DNA from: Actinomycetales bacterium
GTDB taxonomy: Bacteria; Actinomycetota; Actinomycetes; Actinomycetales; Kineosporiaceae
Reading direction: 5' to 3'
NCBI GenBank assembly: GCA_012719445.1
Contig: JAAYAH010000144.1
Coordinates: 1 to 64,000, forward strand
DNA length: 64,000 bases
Shown: positions 34,079-41,165 of the stretch, piece after piece
Position numbering within the stretch: the first letter of the stretch is position 1
Layout of the letters: each line of letters starts with the position of its first letter
Notes under the pieces: generated by a model
What the model saw: only the letters and a program-made list of their open reading frames with translations
What the model was told of the DNA's origin: nothing
The model's database searches: none
Translations under genes and position numbers: made by a program

Positions 34079-35926
34079 TCAGCGGCGGCCGACGAACCAG
34101 CGGCGCAGGGTCTCGATCCGCTGCTGCAGCTGCTCGGCGTTCGCCCGGGGAACGTCCGGGCCGCCGCAGGCCCTGCGCAGCTCCGCGTGCACCGTGGCGT
34201 GCGGCTGGGAGGTCCGCCGGGCCCAGGCTCCGACGAGGTTGTGCAGCTCCTTGCGCAGTGCCGCGATCTGGCGGTGCCCGGACACCTCGGCGAGGGTCGG
34301 CGCACCGTCGGCGGTGTCGACCGTGGCACCGGCCCCGGTGGCGTCGCTCCGCCCCGCCCGACCGCGTCTCCCCTTCGCGGCAAGCTGCTCGGCCTGCCGC
34401 TGCCGCAGCAGCACGGTGACCTGCTCGGGCTCCAGCAGCCCGGGGATGCCGAGGAAGTCCTGCTCCTCCTCGCTGCCGACCTCGGCACCGGTGCCGAACT
34501 CCTGCGAGTCGAACAGCACCCGGTCGAAGGTGGCCTGGGCCTCCAGCGCCTCGAACGACAGCTGATCCATGGTCGCGGACGCCGTCTCCGCGCGGTTCGC
34601 CTCGGCGAGCAGGGCGTCCTCCGGCGACCAGCTCTCGTCCTCGGTCCGCGGCCGGTCGAGGGCGTGGTCACGCTCCGCCTCCAGCTCGGAGGCCAGCCCC
34701 AGCAGCACCGGCACGCTCGGCAGGAACACCGACGCGGTCTCCCCGCGCCTCCTGGCCCGGACGAACCGGCCGACGGCCTGGGCGAAGAACAGCGGGGTCG
34801 AGGTGGACGTCGCGTACACGCCGACGGCGAGCCGCGGGACGTCGACCCCCTCCGAGACCATCCGGACGGCGACCATCCATCGTTGGTCGCCGCTGCCGAA
34901 CTCCTCGATCCGCTCCGAGGCCCCGGCGTCGTCGGAGAGCACGACCACCGGTGGCTGACCGGTGACGTCGCGCAGGATGGCGGCGTAGGCACGCGCCGTC
35001 TCGTGGTCGGTCGCGATGACCAGTCCCCCGGCGTCGGGGACCCCGTGCCTCACCTCGGTGAGCCGCCGGTCGGCCGCCCTGAGCACCGCGGGGATCCACT
35101 CGCCCTTCGGGTCGAGCGCGGTCCGCCACGCCTGGGCCACCGCGTCGTTGGTGAGCGGCTCGCCGAGCCGGGCGGACATCTCGTCGCCCGACCGGGTCCG
35201 CCACCGCATCTGTCCCGAGTAGGACAGGAAGATCACCGGGCGGACGACGCCGTCCGCGAGCGCGTCCCCGTAGCCGTAGGTGTAGTCGGCCCGGGAGCGG
35301 CGCACCCCCTCTGTGTCGGCGAGGTAGGTGACGAAGGGGATCGGGCTGGTGTCGGACCGGAACGGCGTCCCGGTGAGCGCCAGCCGCCGCGTCGCCCCCT
35401 CGAACGCCTCCCGGACGGCGTCCCCCCAGGACAGCGCGTCCCCGCCGTGGTGGATCTCGTCGAGGATGACGAGGGTCCGGCCGACCTCGGTACGGGCCCG
35501 GTGCAACAGCGGCTTGCTGGCGACCTGCGCGTAGGTGACGGCGACCCCGTCGTACATCCGGCCGTGCGCGCCCTGGCTGTTGCGGAAGTTGGGGTCGATC
35601 CTGATGCCGACCCGCTGCGCCGCGTCGGCCCACTGCCGCTTGAGGTGCTCGGTCGGGCAGACGACGGTCAACCGCTGAACGATCCCGCGTTCCCGCAGCT
35701 CGGCGGCCACCCGCAGGGCGAACGTCGTCTTGCCCGCCCCGGGGGTCGCCACCGCGAGGAAGTCCCTCGGGGTGGAGCGCAGGTAGGTGTCCAGCGCTTC
35801 CTGCTGCCAGGCGCGGAGCTTCGAGGCGGTGCCCCAGGCGGCCCTGCGCGGGTACGCCGGGGACAGGCTGGACGCCGCGGTCGCGCTCGCATGGCTCCCC
35901 GTTGCCGGCGTACGCGTTGTGCTCAC
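34079..35926 (-). CDS. SF2 DEAD/DEAH-box helicase
   Basis: The 615-residue cytoplasmic helicase shows Walker A ATPGAGKTTFA (about 60-70), motif Ia VVCPTEHLKRQW, Walker B VILDEIHH (about 153-160), motif III LTGTPFRSD, and a second RecA domain with MVSEGVDVPRLAVGVYAT and VGRFVRARRRG (motifs V-VI). The C-terminal 200 residues form a Glu/Ala-rich helical region. It matches the common actinobacterial 'DEAD/DEAH box helicase' that resembles restriction-type ATPases. No methylase or nuclease is adjacent, so it appears to act alone. GTG 35926 is the start; TAGCCT lies 9 bases upstream. Confidence 0.88.
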   Translation of the reverse strand: MSTTRTPATGSHASATAASSLSPAYPRRAAWGTASKLRAWQQEALDTYLRSTPRDFLAVATPGAGKTTFALRVAAELRERGIVQRLTVVCPTEHLKRQWADAAQRVGIRIDPNFRNSQGAHGRMYDGVAVTYAQVASKPLLHRARTEVGRTLVILDEIHHGGDALSWGDAVREAFEGATRRLALTGTPFRSDTSPIPFVTYLADTEGVRRSRADYTYGYGDALADGVVRPVIFLSYSGQMRWRTRSGDEMSARLGEPLTNDAVAQAWRTALDPKGEWIPAVLRAADRRLTEVRHGVPDAGGLVIATDHETARAYAAILRDVTGQPPVVVLSDDAGASERIEEFGSGDQRWMVAVRMVSEGVDVPRLAVGVYATSTSTPLFFAQAVGRFVRARRRGETASVFLPSVPVLLGLASELEAERDHALDRPRTEDESWSPEDALLAEANRAETASATMDQLSFEALEAQATFDRVLFDSQEFGTGAEVGSEEEQDFLGIPGLLEPEQVTVLLRQRQAEQLAAKGRRGRAGRSDATGAGATVDTADGAPTLAEVSGHRQIAALRKELHNLVGAWARRTSQPHATVHAELRRACGGPDVPRANAEQLQQRIETLRRWFVGRR

Positions 35927-36117
35927 GGTGTCGAGAGGCTATCCGAACCGGCCGACCGACATGCCGGGCTCCTCCGCTTACCGGTCACTGCGGGACCCGT
36001 GTGCTATACGGACGGCGACCTCGGGGTGGCACAGCTCGGAGCAGCACGATTCAGGGCGCCGTTCGGAGCGTGGTCCGGGGCGTGGCTCGGAGACGGCGTG
36101 GCTCGCGGCGGAGTGGC

Positions 36118-36414
36118 TCAGTCGCCCGACCCCTCGCCGTCCTGCGGCGGGAATCCGTCGAGGATCTCCTTGCAGCGCGGGCACACCGGGAACTTCTTCG
36201 GGTCGCGCCCGGGGACCCACACCTTGCCGCACAGCGCGACCACCGGCATGCCGGTCACCGCCGACTCGACGATCTTCTCCTTGCGCACGTAGTGCGCGAA
36301 CCGCTCGTGGTCCCCCGGCTCGACGGTCCGCTCCAGGAGCTCGCGCTCGAGGACGGCGGTACCGGCGGTCTCCGGGGACGACAGCGGCGAAGGCTCCGGC
36401 GGGAACGTGCTCAT
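36118..36414 (-). CDS. DUF3039 zinc-ribbon protein
   Basis: The 98-residue actinobacterial protein matches DUF3039: ETAGTAVLERELLERTVEPGDHERFAHYVRKEKIVESAVTG, then GMPVVALCGKVWVPGRDPKKFPVCPRCKEI. The Cys in ALCGK and the CPRC pair would bind zinc. Function is unknown. ATG 36414 is preceded by TAGACT (36426-36421) with 6 bases between, a leaderless arrangement. Confidence 0.9.
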   Translation of the reverse strand: MSTFPPEPSPLSSPETAGTAVLERELLERTVEPGDHERFAHYVRKEKIVESAVTGMPVVALCGKVWVPGRDPKKFPVCPRCKEILDGFPPQDGEGSGD

Positions 36415-36478
36415 GCCAGGAGTCTAGGACCGGACGACCGGTGGGCCCCGCCGACCGGGGACGGCAGGGTGGACGGCG

Positions 36479-37045
36479 TCAGTTCAGCGACGGGTCGTCC
36501 GGGTAGGTGGAGACCAGGGCGAGATCCCCGCGCTGCCGCCGCAGCACCTGCTGCCAGAGCACGGCCGGCTCGTCGGAGAAGGCGTCCCGCGCCTCGGCGT
36601 CCACGACGTACCAGGCCCCCTCGCCGATCTCCTCCTCGAGCTGGCCTGCTCCCCAGCCGGCGTAGCCCGCGAAGATCCGCAGCCCGGCGACGCCGCCTGC
36701 CACCACCTCGGGCGGGGCGTCGAGGTCGACCAGCCCGAGCGAGCCGAAGATCCGCTTGACCCCGACCGGCTCCTCGCCGTCCCCCGGCACGGCCACCAGT
36801 CCCAGCGCCGAGTCGAGCTGGACCGGCCCGCCGCGGAACAGGCGCCCCGGGGACGTCGCGAACGGCTGCCAGCCGGGGAGCACGACCGAGACGTCGACGT
36901 CGAGCGGGCGGTTGACGACGAGTCCCAGGGCACCGTCCTCCCCGTGGTCGAGGAGGATCACCACGCTGCGACGGAAGTTCGGGTCACGGAGCACGGGACT
37001 GGCCACGAGCAGTCGACCGACGAGCCGTTCCACCTCCTCCGTCAC
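36479..37045 (-). CDS. YqgE/AlgH family protein (DUF179)
   Basis: The 188-residue cytoplasmic protein has GRLLVASPVLRDPNFRRSVVILLDHGEDGALGLVVNRPL, the conserved core of YqgE/AlgH, and IFAGYAGWGAGQLEEEI with the GYxGWxxGQL motif. Its function is unsettled. GTG 37045 overlaps the stop of the VanZ-like gene as GTGA, with GGAGGGG about 14 bases upstream, so the two are coupled. Confidence 0.92.
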   Translation of the reverse strand: MTEEVERLVGRLLVASPVLRDPNFRRSVVILLDHGEDGALGLVVNRPLDVDVSVVLPGWQPFATSPGRLFRGGPVQLDSALGLVAVPGDGEEPVGVKRIFGSLGLVDLDAPPEVVAGGVAGLRIFAGYAGWGAGQLEEEIGEGAWYVVDAEARDAFSDEPAVLWQQVLRRQRGDLALVSTYPDDPSLN

Positions 37046-37461
37046 CCGGACATCATCCCCTCCGGTGGGGAATCGTGCTTCCCGGGTGGCCCGGCCGAGC
37101 GGGTCGCCCCGACGGCCTCCGGCCACCAGGAGGCACCGATCGCACCGGCGGCGTCGGCGAGGGAGTCCCCCGGCTCACCGCTCCGCGCGGGGTAGAACTG
37201 ACCCTGCACGGCCTCCGAGGCCACGGCGTGGACGAGCAGGGCTGCCAGCAGCTGGCGGGTCGGGACCCCGGCCCAGCGACCGGTCCACGCGACGGCCGCG
37301 AAGATCGCGACATGGGCCACCTTGTCCCAGGGCAGACCACCGGGCGGGGACACGCCCCACGGCCAGTACAGGACGACGAGCTGGACGACGATCGCGGCCC
37401 CGAAGGCGACCCGCGCCGCGCGCCCGCCCGCCGGGGTCGGCCGGCTAGAGGCCCTCATCAC
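37042..37461 (-). CDS. VanZ-like membrane protein
   Basis: The 139-residue protein has three or four hydrophobic helices and the VanZ-family pattern: LPWDKVAHVAIFAAVAWTGRW (conserved Asp-Lys-x-x-His), ASEAVQGQFYPAR (Glu-x-x-Gln) and GDSLADAAGAIGA (Asp-x-x-x-Asp). VanZ relatives are linked to glycopeptide resistance and envelope functions, but most are uncharacterised. It overlaps the zinc-ribbon gene by 17 bases and the YqgE gene by 4, so the three form one operon. Confidence 0.85.
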   Translation of the reverse strand: MMRASSRPTPAGGRAARVAFGAAIVVQLVVLYWPWGVSPPGGLPWDKVAHVAIFAAVAWTGRWAGVPTRQLLAALLVHAVASEAVQGQFYPARSGEPGDSLADAAGAIGASWWPEAVGATRSAGPPGKHDSPPEGMMSG

Positions 37462-37795
37462 CGCGGGCTGCGGCGAGCAGTTCCTCGAACTCCTCCGGGT
37501 GGACGGCCGCGAGCTGCTCCAGCGCCCGCAACCTGGCCCGGCGGACCCTGACCTCCCGGTCGCCCCGGCCGGGGACCCCCACCCCGGTCAGGGTTCCGTT
37601 CGCGGGTGCCGCCGGGGCCGTCGGGGCCGCCACCTTGGTGACCCTGACCGCCGACCGGGATGCTGCCGCCTGGGCCGAGGAACGCGGCCGCGAGGCGCGG
37701 TCCCGGCACTCCTGGCAGGTCTGCGAGTCGTCGGAGAACTCGACGATCTGACGGATCTTCCGGCATTCCTCGCACCGTTGCCACTGTGAGGCCAC
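37445..37795 (-). CDS. Small zinc-ribbon protein
   Basis: The 116-residue protein starts VASQWQRCEECRKIRQIVEFSD and has a second pair, CQECRDRA, making a four-Cys zinc ribbon. The rest is Ala/Pro-rich with an Arg-rich helix and an acidic end (EEFEELLAAARGDEGL). It could bind nucleic acid or act as an anti-sigma-like or adaptor factor. I do not recognise a named family. GTG 37795 has GGAGCGG 4-5 bases upstream. First gene of the zinc-ribbon, VanZ, YqgE operon and divergent from the nickel/cobalt transporter. Confidence 0.72.
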   Translation of the reverse strand: MASQWQRCEECRKIRQIVEFSDDSQTCQECRDRASRPRSSAQAAASRSAVRVTKVAAPTAPAAPANGTLTGVGVPGRGDREVRVRRARLRALEQLAAVHPEEFEELLAAARGDEGL

Positions 37796-37957
37796 GTGTC
37801 CGCTCCACCGTCCTGTCTCTAGGCGAGTGACGTCTTCTCGTGTGTGCCACCCGGTAGGGCCGCCCCGAGTGCAATTTCTACAGGCCCGGGACGGGGCGAT
37901 CACTCGCGGGGTCGGGAACCCGGGCCGGGCCGGGGGTCGCGAGCCGGGCCGGCGCGT

Positions 37958-37985
37958 GCAGTTGGGAAGACTTCGCAGTTGCGAA
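37958..37985 (+). promoter_or_regulatory. Candidate metal-responsive operator upstream of the ECF transporter
   Basis: GCAGTTGGGAA (37958-37968) recurs as GCAGTTGCGAA (37975-37985) with a 17-bp period. The second copy also forms an inverted repeat TTCGCA-GT-TGCGAA (37972-37985). Direct or inverted TTGC/GAA half-sites are reminiscent of nickel-responsive Nur boxes, and the downstream genes encode a nickel/cobalt importer. The site lies 53 bases before the first start codon. No B12 riboswitch pattern is seen. Confidence 0.4.
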
Positions 37986-38038
37986 TGGTTGGCACCCGTA
38001 GCAGGGTGGGCAGGTCGGTTCGACCCGGGAGGGGCACC

Positions 38039-38848
38039 ATGCACGTTCCGGACGGGTTCATCGACCTCCCCGTGTCGATCGGTGCCGCGGTCATCGCCGC
38101 CGGAGCGGTCGCGGTGAGTCTGCGCGGAGCCCGCCGGGAACTGGACGAACGGAGCGCTCCCCTTGCCGGCCTGGTCGCGGTGTTCGTCTTCGCCGCACAG
38201 CTGATGAACTTCCCCGTCGCCGGCGGCACCAGCGGACACCTGCTCGGCGCGGTGCTCGCCGCGGTCCTGGTCGGACCGTGGACGGGAGCGCTCTGCGTCA
38301 CCGTGGTGCTGCTCGTCCAGGGTCTCGTCTTCGCCGACGGCGGGATCACCGCGATCGGCGTCAACGTCACCGACATGGCCGTGATCGGACTGGCGGCCGG
38401 GTACCTGGTCTTCCTCGCGCTGCGGGCGGTGCTGCCGTCGACCCGGGCCGGGGTCGTCGTGGCGGCGGCAGGCGGGGCCTTCGCCTCGGTGCCGGCGGCC
38501 GCGGGGGGCTTCGTCGCCTGCTACGCCCTGGGCGGCACGTCCTCGGTGCCCGTCGGCACGGTGTTCGCGGCGATGGTCTCGGTGCACCTGCTCATCGGCA
38601 TCGGCGAGGCCCTCATCACCGCCTTCACGATCAGCAGCGTGATCGCGGTACGGCCGGACCTGGTCCACGGCGCGGCGGGACTCCGCCGACCGGAGACGCT
38701 CGCCGTCCGCCCGGGGGGCACCGCCGGCACCGGTCCGGTGACCCCCGAGGTCCCCGACGACCTCCGGGATCCGGCCGGAGCGCCGCCCACCCAGGACCTC
38801 GCCGCCGGCTCCCGGTCCGCGCCCTGGTCCGCCGAGGAGTCCCGATGA
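38039..38848 (+). CDS. cbiM: Nickel/cobalt ECF transporter substrate-binding membrane subunit (CbiM/NikM)
   Basis: The 269-residue inner-membrane protein starts MHVPDGFIDLP. The N-terminal Met-His provides the metal ligands, and the PDGF form is commoner in nickel (NikM) than cobalt (MHIMEGF) proteins. Seven or so helices follow, with QLMNFPVAGGTSGHLLGAVLAAVLVGPWTG and FADGGITAIGVNVTDM, both family signatures. The cytoplasmic tail after about residue 210 is long and Pro-rich. ATG 38039 has GGGAGGGG 5-8 bases upstream. The stop overlaps the next gene as ATGA. Confidence 0.92.
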   Translation: MHVPDGFIDLPVSIGAAVIAAGAVAVSLRGARRELDERSAPLAGLVAVFVFAAQLMNFPVAGGTSGHLLGAVLAAVLVGPWTGALCVTVVLLVQGLVFADGGITAIGVNVTDMAVIGLAAGYLVFLALRAVLPSTRAGVVVAAAGGAFASVPAAAGGFVACYALGGTSSVPVGTVFAAMVSVHLLIGIGEALITAFTISSVIAVRPDLVHGAAGLRRPETLAVRPGGTAGTGPVTPEVPDDLRDPAGAPPTQDLAAGSRSAPWSAEESR

Positions 38849-39291
38849 CCCGCACCCGCGTCCTGCTCGCCGTCGGCCTCCTGCTGTCGCTGCTCGTCGC
38901 GGGGGTCGCCAGCCACTACGCGAGCAGTGCCCCGGACGGGCTGGAGAAGGTCGCTGCCGACAAGGGGTTCGACGAGACCGCCCGCGACCACGACCTCGCC
39001 GGCTCCCCGTTCGCCGACTACCAGACCGACGGGGTCGGCGACAGGCGCCTGTCCGGCGGCCTCGCCGGGATCACCGGGGTGGCGCTGACCGGGGCCCTCG
39101 CCTGCGGTCTCTTCCTGGTGCTCCGCCGGCGCCGTCCCCCCGCACCGGGCCGGGACGAGGCGCTGTCCCCGGCATCCCCGGTACCCTCACCGACACCGGC
39201 ATCTCCGGCATCTCCGACGTCACCGACGTCACCGACGTCACCGACGTCACCGACGTCACCGACGTCACCGACGTCACCGGGCGGAGGGTGA
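38845..39291 (+). CDS. PDGLE-domain subunit of the nickel/cobalt transporter (NikN-like)
   Basis: The 148-residue protein has two hydrophobic helices (LLAVGLLLSLLVAGVASHYA and GITGVALTGALACGLFLVL). Between them is the PDGLE signature SAPDGLEKVAADKGF, with SPFADYQTDG further on, that marks the NikN type of accessory subunit. This supports nickel over cobalt. The C-terminus is an unusual run of Thr-Ser-Pro repeats (seven 9-bp units at 39214-39276), which is probably an unstructured tail. ATG 38845 overlaps the cbiM stop. Confidence 0.88.
   Translation: MTRTRVLLAVGLLLSLLVAGVASHYASSAPDGLEKVAADKGFDETARDHDLAGSPFADYQTDGVGDRRLSGGLAGITGVALTGALACGLFLVLRRRRPPAPGRDEALSPASPVPSPTPASPASPTSPTSPTSPTSPTSPTSPTSPGGG
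39214..39276. repeat. 9-bp x7 repeat in the NikN-like gene
   Basis: Seven exact CCGACGTCA units encode Pro-Thr-Ser repeats at the C-terminus. The unit is a multiple of three, so copy-number changes would keep the frame. Confidence 0.95.
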
Positions 39292-39294
39292 CCG

Positions 39295-40062
39295 ATGGCG
39301 GGCACGAGCCACGTCCACCGGCTGCTCCTGCCCGGGGAGTCGCCGGTCCACCGGCTGCCCGCGCACGTCAAGCTCCCCGCCACCCTTGCCTTCGTGGTGC
39401 TCGTCGTGCTGACGCCGAGGGAGCAGTACTGGGCCTTCGCCGCCCATGCCGCGCTCCTCGGCGTCGTCGTCGCCGTCGCCCGGCTCCCCCCGGCCACCCT
39501 GCTGCGCCGGATGGTCGTCGAGGTGCCCTTCCTCGCCTTCGCCGCCCTGATGCCGTTCCTGTCCACCGGGGACCGGACCGAGGTGCTCGGCCTCTCGCTG
39601 AGCGTGGACGGCCTCCACTCGGCGTGGAACGTGGTGGCCAAGGCCACGCTCGGGGTGGCCGCCTCGGTGCTGCTGGCCGCGACGACCGACGTCCGGGACC
39701 TGCTCGTCGGCCTGGAACGGCTGCGGATGCCCAGCCTCCTGGTCCAGATCCTCGGCTTCATGATCCGGTACGGCGACGTCGTGACCGGGGAGATGCACCG
39801 GATGCGGGTGGCCAGGGAGTCCCGGGGGTTCGTCGCCCGGGACGTCCGGCAGCTCCCCGTGGTCGCCCGGTCCGCCGGTGCCCTGTTCGTGCGGACCTAC
39901 GAGCGCGGGGAACGGGTGCACCTGGCCATGCTCTCCCGCGGCTACACCGGCCGGATGCCCGGCCACGACGCCACCTCGACGAGCCCGGCCCACCTGCTCA
40001 CGGCCTCGGCTCTGCCGCTCGCCGCCGGGCTGGTGACCGTGCTGGCGCTGCTGACCTCATGA
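39295..40062 (+). CDS. cbiQ: ECF transporter permease subunit (CbiQ)
   Basis: The 255-residue T-subunit spans the membrane with about five helices and couples the ATPase to CbiM. It has the family features HRLPAHVKLPATLAFVVLVVL, LLVGLERLRMPSLLVQILGFMIRYGDVVTGEMHRMRVARESRGF (the coupling helices with the Ala-Arg-x-x-Arg-Gly signatures) and HLAMLSRGYTGRMP. It starts 3 bases after the preceding stop. GGAGGG is just upstream of ATG 39295. Confidence 0.93.
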   Translation: MAGTSHVHRLLLPGESPVHRLPAHVKLPATLAFVVLVVLTPREQYWAFAAHAALLGVVVAVARLPPATLLRRMVVEVPFLAFAALMPFLSTGDRTEVLGLSLSVDGLHSAWNVVAKATLGVAASVLLAATTDVRDLLVGLERLRMPSLLVQILGFMIRYGDVVTGEMHRMRVARESRGFVARDVRQLPVVARSAGALFVRTYERGERVHLAMLSRGYTGRMPGHDATSTSPAHLLTASALPLAAGLVTVLALLTS

Positions 40063-40084
40063 CCGCCGACCTCAGGGAGCGCCG

Positions 40085-40978
40085 ATGAGCCACGAGACCA
40101 TGCCGAGGGTCCTCGGTCGGTGCGACCCCGACGACACCCTCCCGGGCGATGTCCACCAGACCGCCCTCCCGGGCGATGTCCACCAGACCGCCCTCCCGGG
40201 CGATGTCCACCAGACCGCCCTCCCGGGCGATACCCACCAGACCGTGCTCCGGGTCGAGGGACTCGCCCATGCCTATCCCGACGGGCAGCAGACCCTCTTC
40301 GGAGTGGATCTCACCGTGCGCCGGGGCGAACGGGTCGCCCTCCTCGGGCCGAACGGCGCCGGCAAGACCACGCTGGTCCTCCACCTCAACGGCATCCTGA
40401 CCGCCGGTCGCGGGACGGTGCACGTCGGCGGGCTGCCGGTGACCACCGAACACCTGAGGGAGATCCGGCGGCGAGTGGGGATCGTGTTCCAGGACCCGGA
40501 CGACCAGCTCTTCATGCCCACCGTCCGGGACGACGTAGCGTTCGGTCCCGCCAACCTCGGCCTGCGCGGCGCCGCCCTCGACGCCCGGGTGACCAGGGCC
40601 CTCGACCAGGTCGGACTGGCCGACCTCGCCGACCGCGCGCCGCACCACCTGTCCTTCGGCCAGCGCAGGCGGGCCGCCGTCGCCACCGTGCTGGCCATGG
40701 AGCCCGAGATCCTTGTCCTCGACGAACCGTCGAGCAACCTGGACCCTGCCAGCCGCCGGGAGCTCGCCGACATCCTCCGCGGGCTGGACGTCACCGTGCT
40801 CATGGTCACCCACGACCTGCCCTACGCGCTCGAACTCTGCCCCCGATCGGTGATCCTCTCCGGTGGCGTCATCGTGGCCGACGGACCGACCCCGCGACTG
40901 CTGGCCGACACCGAGCTGCTCGCCCGGCACCGGCTCGAACTGCCGTACGGGTTCGACCCCCAGCTCCTCGCCCGGTAG
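40085..40978 (+). CDS. cbiO: ECF transporter ATPase (CbiO) with repeated N-terminus
   Basis: The 297-residue ATPase has Walker A GPNGAGKTTL, Q-loop VFQDPDDQLFMPTV (an ECF-type signature), LSFGQRRRAAVATVLAMEPEILVLDEPSSNLDP and VTHDLPYALELC. Before the ATPase domain lies a repeated lead: four copies of LPGDVHQTA (27-bp units at 40139-40246), the last degenerate. A standard CbiO begins near LRVEGLAHAY, so the repeat is an added segment; its His residues might bind metal, but that is only a guess. ATG 40085 begins 22 bases after the cbiQ stop. Confidence 0.93.
   Translation: MSHETMPRVLGRCDPDDTLPGDVHQTALPGDVHQTALPGDVHQTALPGDTHQTVLRVEGLAHAYPDGQQTLFGVDLTVRRGERVALLGPNGAGKTTLVLHLNGILTAGRGTVHVGGLPVTTEHLREIRRRVGIVFQDPDDQLFMPTVRDDVAFGPANLGLRGAALDARVTRALDQVGLADLADRAPHHLSFGQRRRAAVATVLAMEPEILVLDEPSSNLDPASRRELADILRGLDVTVLMVTHDLPYALELCPRSVILSGGVIVADGPTPRLLADTELLARHRLELPYGFDPQLLAR
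40139..40246. repeat. 27-bp x4 tandem repeat inside cbiO
   Basis: Units at 40139-40165, 40166-40192, 40193-40219 and 40220-40246. The first three are identical and the fourth has base changes. They encode LPGDVHQTA at the N-terminus of the ATPase. Confidence 0.92.
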
Positions 40979-41073
40979 TCCGTCCCCGCCCCTACACCAC
41001 CGCCCGGTCCGACCCGACAAGAGGACGGCGGCGGTGTCGCCGGTCACGACCGCGACGAGCGGGACGGAACGGA

Positions 41074-41129
41074 CGGCACGCACGACAGCGGGCGGCACGG
41101 GCGGCACGCACGACAGCGGGCGGCACGGG
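41074..41129. repeat. Intergenic 28-bp x2 repeat
   Basis: Two exact 28-bp copies (41074-41101 and 41102-41129) within the 187-base gap between cbiO and the metalloprotease gene. The period is not a multiple of three. Confidence 0.9.
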
Positions 41130-41165
41130 CAGCAACGAGCGGCACGGGCGAGGAGGCCGACAGCC

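Noticed and set aside
29977-34419. A very long open frame (about 1,480 codons) on the plus strand across the GGDEF and MASE1 genes
   Set aside because: It is antisense to or out of frame with well-supported signalling genes, is Arg/Pro-rich with no domains, and results from the strong GC bias that removes stop codons.
37796-38038. A cobalamin riboswitch upstream of cbiM
   Set aside because: I could not find a B12-box-like core or a credible fold; a repeated TTG(G/C)GAA site fits the context better.
40139-40246. Four 27-bp repeats as a CRISPR-like array
   Set aside because: There are no spacers; the units encode LPGDVHQTA at the start of CbiO.
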